From contig RXJD01000009.1 in NCBI GenBank assembly GCA_003987775.1, positions 124,001 to 188,000 of the forward strand: a DNA stretch of 64,000 nt. The letters are read 5' to 3'. This document shows, piece after piece, positions 33,772 to 42,170 of the stretch; the stretch's first letter is position 1, and each line of letters begins with the position of its first letter. The notes beneath the pieces were generated by a model, which saw only the letters and a program-made list of their open reading frames with translations, was not told where the DNA came from and did not search any database. Source of the stretch: Mycobacterium sp. Lineage in GTDB: Bacteria > Actinomycetota > Actinomycetes > Mycobacteriales > Mycobacteriaceae. Position numbers and translations under genes: made by a program.

Positions 33772-34545
33772 ATGGACGTGACACAACTCTTCGACCTCAC
33801 CGGCAAGGTTGCCGTGGTCACCGGCGGCGCCGGCGGTATCGGTGAGGTCTACGCCGAGGCGCTGTGCGCGGTGGGCGCTGCGGTGGTGATCGCCGATATC
33901 AACCTGCAGGCGGCGCAGCGCACCGCCGATAGTCTGCGAGACAAAGGTTTTCGATCGCTTGCGGTGCACCTGGACGTCACCTCGGCCGAGTCGGCCACCG
34001 CGATGGTCGCCGCGACGACAGGCGCGTTCGGTGGCATCGACATCCTGATCAACAACGCCGCGATCATGACCGACCTGCCGCCCTACGGGTTGTCGAATAT
34101 GCCGGTGGCGGACTGGGACCGGGTACTCAACGTGAACCTGCGCGGTCCGTTGCTGTGCACCCAGGCCGTCGTCGAGTCGATGGCCTCGCGCGGTGGAGGA
34201 CGGGTCGTCAACGGTCTGTCGGCCGGCGCATTCATGGCCGGCGGCATCTACGGGGTTTCGAAGTATGCGCTGCACGGATTGACCTGCAACCTGGCCAGCG
34301 AATTGGGATCGCGTGGCATCAACGTCAACGGGATCGCGCCCGGACTGGTCGACAACGACAGCGCGTACGTCAGCCTGCCGAAGGACTCGCCGATCCGCGA
34401 CATCCTCGGCGCGCAGATCCCCGGCAAGACTTCCGGGCCGCCGGCCGATCTGGTCGGCACGATGCTGCTGCTGTGCTCACCCGCCGGAGACTGGATCAAC
34501 GGCCAGACCATCTCCGTCGACGGCGGATGGATCATGCGATTGTGA
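33772..34545 (+). CDS. Short-chain dehydrogenase/reductase
   Basis: A 257-residue SDR: VAVVTGGAGGIGEVYAEAL, VVIADINLQ (Asp, NAD-preferring), NNAAIMTDL, active site NGLSAGAFMAGGIYGVSKYALHG with Ser, Tyr and Lys in place. The end DWINGQTISVDGGWIMRL is typical. Start chosen at ATG 33772. The stop overlaps the next start (TGATG), so it is coupled to the CMD protein and probably the mycofactocin-type SDR beyond. Confidence 0.9.
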   Translation: MDVTQLFDLTGKVAVVTGGAGGIGEVYAEALCAVGAAVVIADINLQAAQRTADSLRDKGFRSLAVHLDVTSAESATAMVAATTGAFGGIDILINNAAIMTDLPPYGLSNMPVADWDRVLNVNLRGPLLCTQAVVESMASRGGGRVVNGLSAGAFMAGGIYGVSKYALHGLTCNLASELGSRGINVNGIAPGLVDNDSAYVSLPKDSPIRDILGAQIPGKTSGPPADLVGTMLLLCSPAGDWINGQTISVDGGWIMRL

Positions 34546-35336
34546 TGGCGCAGTGGAGGACTCGCGAGGAACGGCGAGCGGTTGCGCGCGCCGAGTACGA
34601 ACGCATCATGACCACCGCGAGCCCCGAACCGGCCGGGGCCTACCTCGAGGCTGGGGTCATCGGGTACGTCTTCGGGGAGATGTGGCGCCGCGGTGTCCTC
34701 ACCGCGCGCGACCGCCGCTGGATCACCTTGACGTGCGTCGGCGCGGCAGGGGCGATCACCCCGATCGAAACCCACGTCTACGCGGCCCTGAAGAGCGGTG
34801 ATATCAGCTACCCGGAGTTCGACGAGTTCGTCCTGCATTTCGCGACCCAGGCCGGTTGGCCCAAGGCCTCAGTCATGCAGGTGTACGGAATGATGAGCGC
34901 CTACAAGATCGCCGAGGAGTCCGGCTCCCCGGTCGAGGCGCCGGACTTCGAGCCCTGGGCGGAACCGGTCGACGATGACGTCCGCCGCGACCGCGGCATC
35001 TCGGCCTACCGGCAGGTCCACGGCGACGCGCCAACGCAGGCCCGGACTGGCTTTCAAGGTCGTGCCCGCCTGGACTACTTGTACGGCGAAATATGGAGTC
35101 GGCACGGCTATCTCACCCGTCGCGACCGGCGCATCATCAGCATCTGCGGCGCCGCATCGGCCGCGATCGACGAGGAGGTCACCGAGCACCTGCGGGCTGC
35201 CCTGACCCTCGGTGACATGACCCGCACCGAACTCGAAGAACTCGTCGTGCACTTCGCCGTCTACCTCGGCTGGAATCTGGCCCGGCGACTCGACGACCTG
35301 TTGGTTGCGGTGGACGGCGGGACTGGCGACGGCTGA
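34545..35336 (+). CDS. Carboxymuconolactone-decarboxylase-like protein with two CMD repeats
   Basis: A 263-residue protein built of two related CMD domains, at about residues 20-110 and 150-255. Shared pattern: YVFGEMWRRGVLTARDRRWITL in the first half, YLYGEIWSRHGYLTRRDRRIIS in the second, each followed by a helix ending near HFA-Q/Y-GW. The CxxC of AhpD is absent, so peroxidase activity is unlikely. The tandem form looks like an intragenic duplication. Start ATG 34545 overlaps the SDR stop; a GTG at 34542 is possible. Confidence 0.82.
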   Translation: MAQWRTREERRAVARAEYERIMTTASPEPAGAYLEAGVIGYVFGEMWRRGVLTARDRRWITLTCVGAAGAITPIETHVYAALKSGDISYPEFDEFVLHFATQAGWPKASVMQVYGMMSAYKIAEESGSPVEAPDFEPWAEPVDDDVRRDRGISAYRQVHGDAPTQARTGFQGRARLDYLYGEIWSRHGYLTRRDRRIISICGAASAAIDEEVTEHLRAALTLGDMTRTELEELVVHFAVYLGWNLARRLDDLLVAVDGGTGDG

Positions 35337-35371
35337 GGCGCTTTCGAGCCGCCATGGCAGGATTTGTCGCT

Positions 35372-36217
35372 ATGGCAGAGAACAGGGTCGGCAGAGTCGC
35401 CGGCAAGGTCGCTTTGATCACCGGCGCAGCCCGCGGCCAGGGCCGCGAACACGCGATCCGGCTGGCCGAAGAAGGCGCAGACATCGTCGCGGTCGATGTC
35501 TGCGCAGATATTGAGGGCGTCGCCTATCCCGGTGCCACCGACAGCGACCTTGCCGACACCGCCGACCTGGTGGAAAAGGCCGGCCGCCGCATCGTCACCG
35601 CGAAGGCCGACGTGCGGGATCTGGAGGGTCTGCGCGCTGCGGTCGCGCAAGGGGTCGACGAGTTGGGGCCACTCGACATCGTGGTGGCCAACGCCGGCAT
35701 CAGCGGGATTCCAGCGCCCGCGGCGATAATCGAAGAAGCCGCCTGGCAGACCATGATGGACATCAATCTGACCGGCGTGTGGCACACGGTCAAGGTCGCA
35801 CTGCCGCACATGACCAACGGTGGGGGCTCGATCATCCTGGTCAGCTCCATGCTGGGCATCCGCGGCGGCGGCTACATGGCGCACTACGCCTCAGCCAAAC
35901 ACGCCGTCGTCGGCTTGATGAACTCGCTGGCCAATGAGCTTGCCCCGCAATGGATCCGGGTCAATTCGATTCACCCGGGCAATATCTTGACGCCGATGCT
36001 GGACAACGACTGGTTCGTCCGGACGCTGCGGCCTGACCTGCCGAACCCCACCGTGCAGGATGCCGGAGAGATCATCGGACAGTTTCACCTGCTGCCCAAG
36101 CCGCTGATCGAGGCGCGCGCCGTCAGCAATGCCGTGTTGTTCCTCGCCTCCGACGAGGCGCAGTACATCACTGGGGCGGCGCTGCCGGTCGACGCCGGCG
36201 CGGTGGCGAAGTTCTGA
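35372..36217 (+). CDS. Mycofactocin-coupled-type short-chain dehydrogenase
   Basis: A 281-residue SDR of the mycofactocin-associated group. Diagnostic segment ALITGAARGQGREHAIRLAEEGADIVAVDVCADI, with an insert after it (EGVAYPGATDSDLADTADLVE), then VANAGISG and active site SSMLGIRGGGYMAHYASAKHAVVGLM. Proteins of this group hold NAD tightly and recycle it through the peptide redox cofactor mycofactocin. Start ATG 35372 matches the family better than an upstream in-frame ATG at 35354. No mft genes occur in the window. Confidence 0.87.
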   Translation: MAENRVGRVAGKVALITGAARGQGREHAIRLAEEGADIVAVDVCADIEGVAYPGATDSDLADTADLVEKAGRRIVTAKADVRDLEGLRAAVAQGVDELGPLDIVVANAGISGIPAPAAIIEEAAWQTMMDINLTGVWHTVKVALPHMTNGGGSIILVSSMLGIRGGGYMAHYASAKHAVVGLMNSLANELAPQWIRVNSIHPGNILTPMLDNDWFVRTLRPDLPNPTVQDAGEIIGQFHLLPKPLIEARAVSNAVLFLASDEAQYITGAALPVDAGAVAKF

Positions 36218-36222
36218 CGAAC

Positions 36223-38358
36223 TCACCCGCTGTGTGCGGCCTCTTCCGGTGAGCACCGCGCAAGGCGGTAGAGCCGGTCGGGGTCGGCTTCCACACAGAG
36301 GTAGGGCTGCCCGTCCGCGGCGGTGGCGACACTGAGTGGGAGTTCGTTCGCCCCAGCGGAGTCAGGTTCCACGAGGAGCTCGAGTTCGTCGGAGGCGACG
36401 TACAACAGCGCATCGTCCTTGGACAGCTTCCACGGCCGGCCATCGGTGGGCCACTCGCCGCCGATCGTCCGAATCGCTTGAAATTCAGCACCTTCGGACT
36501 CCTCGGTGTGCAGGCAGCTCACCCACAACTTCCCTGGCAGCGGGCGGAAGTACACCGCCAGGCGCTGCCGGTTGAGGTTGACGTCGACAGGTATCCCGAT
36601 AGGAGGCAACGAGGTTCCGTCGGGCTGGTCGTTCAGCGACTTCTTGACCTCACGCGACCCGATCCCGGTACCGAACCAGTCGATCGTCAACACGGTGGTG
36701 AGGTATTGAGCGATCGCCAACGTCAGCAGGCCGCCCGCCCCGGCCACACCGACTCCCGCCGCTCCTGCCGCCGCGGTGACGGGCAGCGCGATCAGGCCGG
36801 CGACGGCCACCGCGCCGGCCGCCGTGGCAACCTTTCCTGCCGCCGTCAGACTGAACTCCGGATTCACTTCGGGCTCAGGCGGATTCTGCATCGGTCGCAC
36901 TCCCACGGTGCGCGGCAGTTCGTCGAAAAGCTCGCTGACTCGCTTGACCTCCGCCTCGTACTCCTCGCCGCTGAGCTCACCCGCACGCTTCTTCTCTCCC
37001 GCCGATTGCAGTGCCTCCTCGAGGCTTTCGACGGTCTTGAGGTTGGCGCGCCGGGTCTCCTCCACTTTCGGGTCGCGCGGTATCTCGTCGAGACCCATCT
37101 CGTAGGTGACCTTGAAGCCGGCCTTGAAGTCGTAGAGCTTGGTTTCGGCACTGACGGTACCGTCGACCACCAGCCGGCCATCTCCGGTGCGCGGCAGGAT
37201 GTCGGCGTCCAGGGCGTCCAGGCTGCGCTCTTCGCCGCCGATGACAACGGTTCTGGGACCCTGCAACAGACACGGCGCGTCGGGGTCGAAGTCGCTCTCG
37301 TCGAGTTCGAAGCTGTTCCTCACGGTGTCCCGGACCTGACGCAGGATGCCCCAGCCGCTGACGGCCAATCCCGTTTTCTCTTGTGGGTTTTCGGCAAGAA
37401 TCGACGGTGGGAGCTGCTCACCGGCGGGGAGCTCGCGCAGCGTCTGCAGCTGAACCACCATGGATTCGTGGACGGTTTCCCCGATCTCGAAGCGGTGCAC
37501 GACCGCGTCGAGATCCTTCACCGTGCTGTCGTCCTGCGCCTGGGGATCGACGTCCAGCGGTGTGGGCAACAGGGATTGAATGCCGTCGTCGCCCATCTCG
37601 GCCAGCTGCGGGCGGACCGCATCGGCGATCTGTGTGGCAAGCGAGTCGAGCACCCTGGTCTGCGCCTCATCGTCGGAGAGGCCGGGATGTTGCAGCCGCT
37701 CCATGTTCACCAGCAGTTGACCGGCGATGCTGTGGGTGATCCAGTGAACCTCGGCATAGTCGAGTTCCCAGCTGATCCGCGGGTCGCCTCCGGTGAGCGC
37801 GGTGGTGCCGTCGGCACGGCGCTCGACGTTCGGCCCGAACAGCCGGGCCGCGAAGGGGTCCGGCAGCGCATCCGCCAGCAGCACCGGCGCATCCTGCTCG
37901 GTGAAGTTCAGCGCGATGGTGTGCTTGCCCGGCTCGGACTCGTGCCGCTCGAGCTGATCGTGAATGGTCAGTCGCCCGAACAGTGGGATCTCGTTGTAGG
38001 GAATCTCGCGGGACTCCCCGGCCCGTGGCCCGTCCGGGATCGTGACCGTCGCCGGCGGCAGTTCCACCAGGGGAATGCAGGTCACCGAGTCGATCACGAT
38101 CCTGGAATCGAAGACCACCAGGTCGATCGCGAAATGCCGCAGCGGATCCCGCGTTTCGCCATCGCGCTCTTCCTGCCACGCCCGCCCGTGGGCGTCGACG
38201 ATGAACCACACCCGGTCGAGGGTGAGGTCGAGCGTGGCGGTTGCCGAATACCCGGTGCCATCCACGGACTCGGTGCGCTTGTCGCCGCTGAACATCTCGA
38301 CCGTCTGGTCCTGCACGCGTTCACGATGGATTTCGATGATCGTGTCGGGGCGGTCCAT
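36223..38358 (-). CDS. Unrecognised 711-residue protein with a central hydrophobic segment
   Basis: Long, acidic protein I cannot assign to a family. ATG 38358 begins MDRPDTIIEIHRERVQDQTVEMF. The first 420 residues look like alternating beta strands and helices without repeats or catalytic signatures. A charged helical segment follows at about 425-480 (VEETRRANLKTVESLEEALQSAGEKK). Residues about 500-560 are strongly hydrophobic and Gly/Ala-rich (AAGAVAVAGLIALPVTAAAGAAGVG), enough for one or two membrane spans. There is no signal peptide. It is convergent with the SDR gene (5-bp gap) and has no evident operon partner. Confidence 0.72.
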   Translation of the reverse strand: MDRPDTIIEIHRERVQDQTVEMFSGDKRTESVDGTGYSATATLDLTLDRVWFIVDAHGRAWQEERDGETRDPLRHFAIDLVVFDSRIVIDSVTCIPLVELPPATVTIPDGPRAGESREIPYNEIPLFGRLTIHDQLERHESEPGKHTIALNFTEQDAPVLLADALPDPFAARLFGPNVERRADGTTALTGGDPRISWELDYAEVHWITHSIAGQLLVNMERLQHPGLSDDEAQTRVLDSLATQIADAVRPQLAEMGDDGIQSLLPTPLDVDPQAQDDSTVKDLDAVVHRFEIGETVHESMVVQLQTLRELPAGEQLPPSILAENPQEKTGLAVSGWGILRQVRDTVRNSFELDESDFDPDAPCLLQGPRTVVIGGEERSLDALDADILPRTGDGRLVVDGTVSAETKLYDFKAGFKVTYEMGLDEIPRDPKVEETRRANLKTVESLEEALQSAGEKKRAGELSGEEYEAEVKRVSELFDELPRTVGVRPMQNPPEPEVNPEFSLTAAGKVATAAGAVAVAGLIALPVTAAAGAAGVGVAGAGGLLTLAIAQYLTTVLTIDWFGTGIGSREVKKSLNDQPDGTSLPPIGIPVDVNLNRQRLAVYFRPLPGKLWVSCLHTEESEGAEFQAIRTIGGEWPTDGRPWKLSKDDALLYVASDELELLVEPDSAGANELPLSVATAADGQPYLCVEADPDRLYRLARCSPEEAAHSG

Positions 38359-38486
38359 GTCGGATGCTGTACCCACAAAAAGACCGCCGCCAACCACGCC
38401 GGTCAGGGGTTCTGGCGGCCCAGCAGCTCGGAGACGAAGCGGTCGATGAAGTCGTCCGGCGGCGCGGCGCCGACCGGTCCGCTATT

Positions 38487-39041
38487 TCAGTCCCGGCTTA
38501 GTCCCGGCCCCCGGAGAAGGTCGGTGAAAGCGTGCACGGCGGTCGCGACACCGGCATCGTCGTCGGTGGCCACCAGGTCGAGCAGCAGTCCACGGGTGAC
38601 GGCAAGGCCCAGTCGTACCAGCGCCGGGTCGTAGGCGGCGCCGGCGACCTTCGCCGCTTCGGCCAGCCAGCCGTCGACGGCGCCGGGCACCATCCGGGCA
38701 AAGGGCTCCTCACCCTGGGCGCCGCGGGCGTAACACTCGAAGAACAGGCGCTCGAAAGGACGCAAGTCAGGGCGGCACAGGGTGGCCCACATCGCGGCGA
38801 AACTTCCCGCCGGGTCAGTCGGCAGCTCGGCCAGCACCGTCATCTGCCGGTTTTCCACCTCCTCGACGATCGCCAGCAACATCTCGTCCCGGGATGCGAA
38901 GTGGTGTAACAGCATCCGATGACTGGTTCCCACTGCGGCCGCCACGTCGCGCAGTGACCGGTCGCCGATTCCGCCGGCCGCGAATTCGTCGATCAGGGCA
39001 TCGAGCAGCTGCCGGCGCCGCCCGACGTCAGTGCGGGCCAA
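38487..39041 (-). CDS. TetR-family transcriptional regulator
   Basis: A 184-residue TetR protein: RRQLLDALIDEFAAGGIGDRSLRDVAAAVGTSHRMLLHHFASRDEMLLAIV is the HTH (about residues 8-60). Its start overlaps the stop of the SRPBCC gene by 14 bp on the same strand, so both form a two-gene operon behind a perfect palindrome at 39469-39488, the likely autoregulatory site. Confidence 0.86.
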   Translation of the reverse strand: MARTDVGRRRQLLDALIDEFAAGGIGDRSLRDVAAAVGTSHRMLLHHFASRDEMLLAIVEEVENRQMTVLAELPTDPAGSFAAMWATLCRPDLRPFERLFFECYARGAQGEEPFARMVPGAVDGWLAEAAKVAGAAYDPALVRLGLAVTRGLLLDLVATDDDAGVATAVHAFTDLLRGPGLSRD

Positions 39042-39471
39042 GTGAATGCCGCAGTTGCTCGCTGCGGGCCTTGAGCCCCTGGCCTTCCATCTCCAGGTAG
39101 CGGCGCGTGGTGCGGATCATCAGCCTGGCGATGAGCGCGCCTACCGGGCCGCCTTGATCGAGCACCTGACGAACGAGGGTCCTGTCATCGCCGATCGGGG
39201 TCAGCGAGTGCAGCGCTGACGTGATGCCGCCCGGGGACCGCTGGACCCAGGTCCACGACACCCCAGGGACCACATCCGTCACTTCCCAGACGAGCTTGGG
39301 CAACTTGGGTTGCCTGATCTGGAACCGCTTGCCGAGGGCGAGGCCGGGGCCGTCCAGGGCGAGCAGTTCGGAGACCGACGCGGTCCATTCGGGCCAGCGC
39401 TCCACATCGCTGAAAACGTCCCACACCAGGGGCGCCGGTGCGTCGATTTCGACGCCACTCTCAGTAATCAT
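39028..39471 (-). CDS. SRPBCC (START-like) ligand-binding protein
   Basis: A 147-residue SRPBCC-fold protein: GVEIDAPAPLVWDVFSDVERWPEWTASVSELLALDGPGLALGKRF, WEVTDVVPGVSWTWVQRSPGGITSALHSLTPIGDDRTLVRQVLDQGG, and a C-terminal helix MEGQGLKARSEQL. It probably binds a small hydrophobic ligand. The ATG lies within the operator palindrome, implying a leaderless transcript. Co-transcribed with a TetR gene. Confidence 0.87.
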   Translation of the reverse strand: MITESGVEIDAPAPLVWDVFSDVERWPEWTASVSELLALDGPGLALGKRFQIRQPKLPKLVWEVTDVVPGVSWTWVQRSPGGITSALHSLTPIGDDRTLVRQVLDQGGPVGALIARLMIRTTRRYLEMEGQGLKARSEQLRHSLGPH

Positions 39472-39488
39472 GTACCAAATGGTACATG
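39469..39488. promoter_or_regulatory. Palindromic operator over the SRPBCC start codon
   Basis: ATGTACCA (39470-39477) and TGGTACAT (39480-39487) are perfect 8-bp arms with an AA spacer; the outermost C/G bases also pair. The SRPBCC start codon (39471-39469) lies inside. The TetR protein of the same operon is the likely ligand. Confidence 0.65.
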
Positions 39489-39574
39489 CGCCGCGGGCCT
39501 GCGCACAGTCCCTTCAACGCAATCGTTCACCTTGGGTTTGACGAACAGTCACCGTCCAGGCAATCCTTTTCACC

Positions 39575-39799
39575 ATGCCGCCGCGCGCACGGATCAGTGA
39601 GCAGACCCGGATCGCTGAGATCGAGCGCCGCCTCAAGGAACAGTTCCCCGCGGTCAGCTTCGAGGTGCTCGACGCCGCGGTACGCGAACACCATTCCCGA
39701 TTCCAGGCGAGTCCCATTCGGGACTTCATCCCACTGCTGGTGGAGAAGCGCGTTCGTCAGGAACTCGCCGACGCGTCGCCGAGCCAGCCGGTAGCCTGA
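39575..39799 (+). CDS. Three-helix-bundle dimerization-domain protein
   Basis: A 74-residue basic helical protein: SEQTRIAEIERRLKEQFPAVSFEVLDAAVREHHSRFQASPIRDFIPLLVEKRVRQELADA. This matches the small actinobacterial three-helix-bundle family (pattern V...F...-PIRDF-P-LVE). Members are of unknown role, often encoded alone. No clear partner. It lies upstream of the DUF2855 gene on the same strand with 42 bp between. Confidence 0.78.
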   Translation: MPPRARISEQTRIAEIERRLKEQFPAVSFEVLDAAVREHHSRFQASPIRDFIPLLVEKRVRQELADASPSQPVA

Positions 39800-39841
39800 C
39801 GCCCGGTGCCCCGCCGTTGACGCCGGCCATAGTCTCTTGGC

Positions 39842-40909
39842 ATGGACTTCGAAATCCTTCGCAAGGATCTGCACCAGACCCGCTTCGTCTCCGATGCCGC
39901 GCCGTCGCCGGCCGACGGTGAAGCCCTGTTGCGGGTCGAGTCCTTCGGGCTGACCTCGAACAACATCACCTACGCGGTCTTCGGCGAAGCGATGCGCTAC
40001 TGGGATTTCTTTCCCGCGTCGGACCCGGACTGGGGGAAGCTGAATGTCTGGGGATACGCCCACGTCGAGCAATCGCGACACCCCGACCTGGCGCCGGGCA
40101 TACGCGTCTACGGCTACTTACCGTGTGCGAGCCACCTGCTGATCGTCCCGGACCGCATCAATGAAAAAGGGTTCATCGACGCCGCGCCCCACCGGCTGCC
40201 GCTGCCGTCGGCCTACCAGAGCTACCGCGACGTCACGACCGACCCCGTCTATGCCGCGAACCGGGAGGCGGAGCACATCCTGTTCTTCCCGCTCTTTTTC
40301 ACCTCGTTCCTCATCGACGACTTCGTCGCGGACGAAGGCTTTTTCGGCGCCGACACCATCGTGATCTCCAGCGCCTCGTCGAAGACCGCCATCATCGCTG
40401 CGTACCTGCTCGCCAAGCGCGACGGCATCAACGTGGTGGGCCTGACCTCGGCGGGTAATCGCGCCTTTGTCGAAGGACTCGACGTCTATGGATCAGTTCA
40501 GTTGTACGACAACATCTCTGAGCTGCCCGGTGACCGCGCCGTGTACATCGACATCTCCGGCGACGGCGCGGTGCGCGCCGGCGTCCACGCCCGCTACGGC
40601 GACCGCCTCGCCCACAGCTCCGCCGTCGGGATGACCCACTGGACCCAGATGACACAGGGCAGCGGCGACCTCGCCGGGCCGAAACCCGTGTTCTTCTTCG
40701 CGCCGGACCGCATCAAGAAGCGCGGAGCCGACTGGGGCACCGCGAAGCTCGACCAGAATGTCGCCGACTCATGGGCGCCGTTCGCCGACTGGGCTTCCAA
40801 ATGGCTTCGTGTCGAACGGATTTCGACTGAGGACGAGATTCAGCGCGGCTACCTCGACCTGCTCGACGGAAAGGTCGACCCCGCGGCCGGGACCATCGTC
40901 GACCTGTGA
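39842..40909 (+). CDS. DUF2855-family MDR-like oxidoreductase
   Basis: A 355-residue protein of the DUF2855 family: ALLRVESFGLTSNNITYAVFGEAMRYWDFFP, WGYAHVEQSRHPDLAPGIRVYGYLPCASHLLI, FFADEGF-type FVADEGFFGADTIVISSASSKTAIIAAYLLAK (a modified cofactor loop) and YIDISGDGAVR. The family looks like a remote quinone-oxidoreductase relative with no proven reaction. First gene of a run with short gaps and overlaps continuing through DUF4345, VOC and an M15 peptidase. Confidence 0.87.
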   Translation: MDFEILRKDLHQTRFVSDAAPSPADGEALLRVESFGLTSNNITYAVFGEAMRYWDFFPASDPDWGKLNVWGYAHVEQSRHPDLAPGIRVYGYLPCASHLLIVPDRINEKGFIDAAPHRLPLPSAYQSYRDVTTDPVYAANREAEHILFFPLFFTSFLIDDFVADEGFFGADTIVISSASSKTAIIAAYLLAKRDGINVVGLTSAGNRAFVEGLDVYGSVQLYDNISELPGDRAVYIDISGDGAVRAGVHARYGDRLAHSSAVGMTHWTQMTQGSGDLAGPKPVFFFAPDRIKKRGADWGTAKLDQNVADSWAPFADWASKWLRVERISTEDEIQRGYLDLLDGKVDPAAGTIVDL

Positions 40910-40933
40910 TCGCCGGAGTGTCAGGAGGCACCA

Positions 40934-41305
40934 GTGACAGCAGCAGTGATCGCAGCAGCTGCGGTGTTCTTTCTCGGCATGGGCAGCTACGCGCTGGCCG
41001 CCCCCGCGAAAATGATCGAGGTGTTCGGCATCACGTTGCCGCAGCGCGAGTCCCGCTCGGAGGTACGGGCCGTCTACGGCGGGTTCGGCCTGGCAATCGC
41101 AGGCGTGCTGGCGTTTGCCGCGACCAGTGCAGGCCCGATGCGGACGGGAATCGTGGTCACCGTCGGGTTGGCGTTGGCCGGTATGGCGTTCGGCCGTATC
41201 GTGTCGGCCGTCGTCGAGGGCAAGACCCCGTTCTATCCCAATTGGTTCTACTTCGTCGTGGAAGTGGTCATCGCCGGCGCTCTGCTGCTGACCGCCCGGG
41301 GATGA
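40934..41305 (+). CDS. DUF4345-like small membrane protein
   Basis: A 123-residue protein with four hydrophobic spans (about residues 3-24, 46-63, 70-90, 103-120). Conserved positions include ESRSEVRAVYGGFGLAIAG and the second half PNWFYFVVEVVIAGALLL, as in the DUF4345 family. GTG 40934 follows GGAGG. Function unknown; it lies in the same run as DUF2855 and VOC genes. Confidence 0.8.
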   Translation: MTAAVIAAAAVFFLGMGSYALAAPAKMIEVFGITLPQRESRSEVRAVYGGFGLAIAGVLAFAATSAGPMRTGIVVTVGLALAGMAFGRIVSAVVEGKTPFYPNWFYFVVEVVIAGALLLTARG

Positions 41306-41312
41306 GTCGGCA

Positions 41313-42170
41313 GTGTTCGACGCGCTAGACCACGTCATCGTCGCCGTGCGCGACCTCAGCGACGCCACGCGCCGCTACGCCACGTTGCTGTCCCGGAGCC
41401 CGTCGTGGCGCGGCGATCATCCGGGCTGGGGCACGGCCAACGCGTTGTTCAAACTCGACAACACCTATCTCGAGCTGATCAGCCCCCACGGCGAGGGGCC
41501 GCTGGGCCGCACGGTCGCGGCGCACTTGGACCGGCGCGGCGACGGACCGATCGGCCTCGCGTTCGCCACTTCCGACCTCGATGCCGCCCGCGCCCGGCTG
41601 GTCGCCAACGGCCTTGCGCCACCACCTGTCTCGCCGGGAGAAGGTCGCGACACCGACACCGGGATGATCCGGCACTGGCGCAGCATGCTGCTCCCGCAGG
41701 CGAGCACCCGCGGCGTGCTGGTCATCGCGATCGAGCACGAATCCCCGAATCGCCTTCCCGAGGCCGTGCCGGCGGGATCCGCAGATGCCGTGGTCACCGG
41801 AATCGACCATGCGGTGGTACAGACCGCCGACGCGGATGCCGCGATCGCGTTCTACGGCGACGGGCTCGGCCTGCGCCTGGCGCTGGACCGCAGTTTTCCG
41901 GACTGGGGCATGCGGCTGGTCTTCTTCCGCGTCGGCGGCGTCACCGTCGAGATCGCTCAGCCGCTGGGTGACGCGCCGTTGCCGGCGCACACCGACCAGC
42001 TCTGGGGCCTGTCCTGGCGCGTCCCCAACGCCGACGCGGCCCGCGCGCGGCTCGCCGCAGCCGGTCTCGAGGTCTCGGAGGTTCGCCCCGGACGCAAACC
42101 CGGTACGCGGGTGCTCAGCGTGAAGGACGGCACCTGCGGGGTTCCGACGTTGCTGATCGAACCGCGTTGA
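41313..42170 (+). CDS. Two-domain VOC-family protein
   Basis: A 285-residue protein with two glyoxalase-like modules: residues 1-150 (FDALDHVIVAVRDLSDATRRYATLLSRSPSWRGDHPGWGTANALFKLDNTYLELISP) and about 165-285 (GIDHAVVQTADADAAIAFYGDGLGLRLALDRSFPDWGMRLVFFRVGGVTVEIAQPLG). Typical metal-binding His and Glu residues occur in both halves. Substrate unknown. Starts with GTG 7 bp after the DUF4345 gene, and its stop overlaps the next TTG start. Confidence 0.87.
   Translation: MFDALDHVIVAVRDLSDATRRYATLLSRSPSWRGDHPGWGTANALFKLDNTYLELISPHGEGPLGRTVAAHLDRRGDGPIGLAFATSDLDAARARLVANGLAPPPVSPGEGRDTDTGMIRHWRSMLLPQASTRGVLVIAIEHESPNRLPEAVPAGSADAVVTGIDHAVVQTADADAAIAFYGDGLGLRLALDRSFPDWGMRLVFFRVGGVTVEIAQPLGDAPLPAHTDQLWGLSWRVPNADAARARLAAAGLEVSEVRPGRKPGTRVLSVKDGTCGVPTLLIEPR

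Noticed and set aside
36478..38634. A 718-codon plus-strand frame over the 711-residue gene
   Set aside because: Antisense to a gene with better codon periodicity; product is His/Arg/Gln/Asp-rich without any structure, as expected for a GC-rich shadow.
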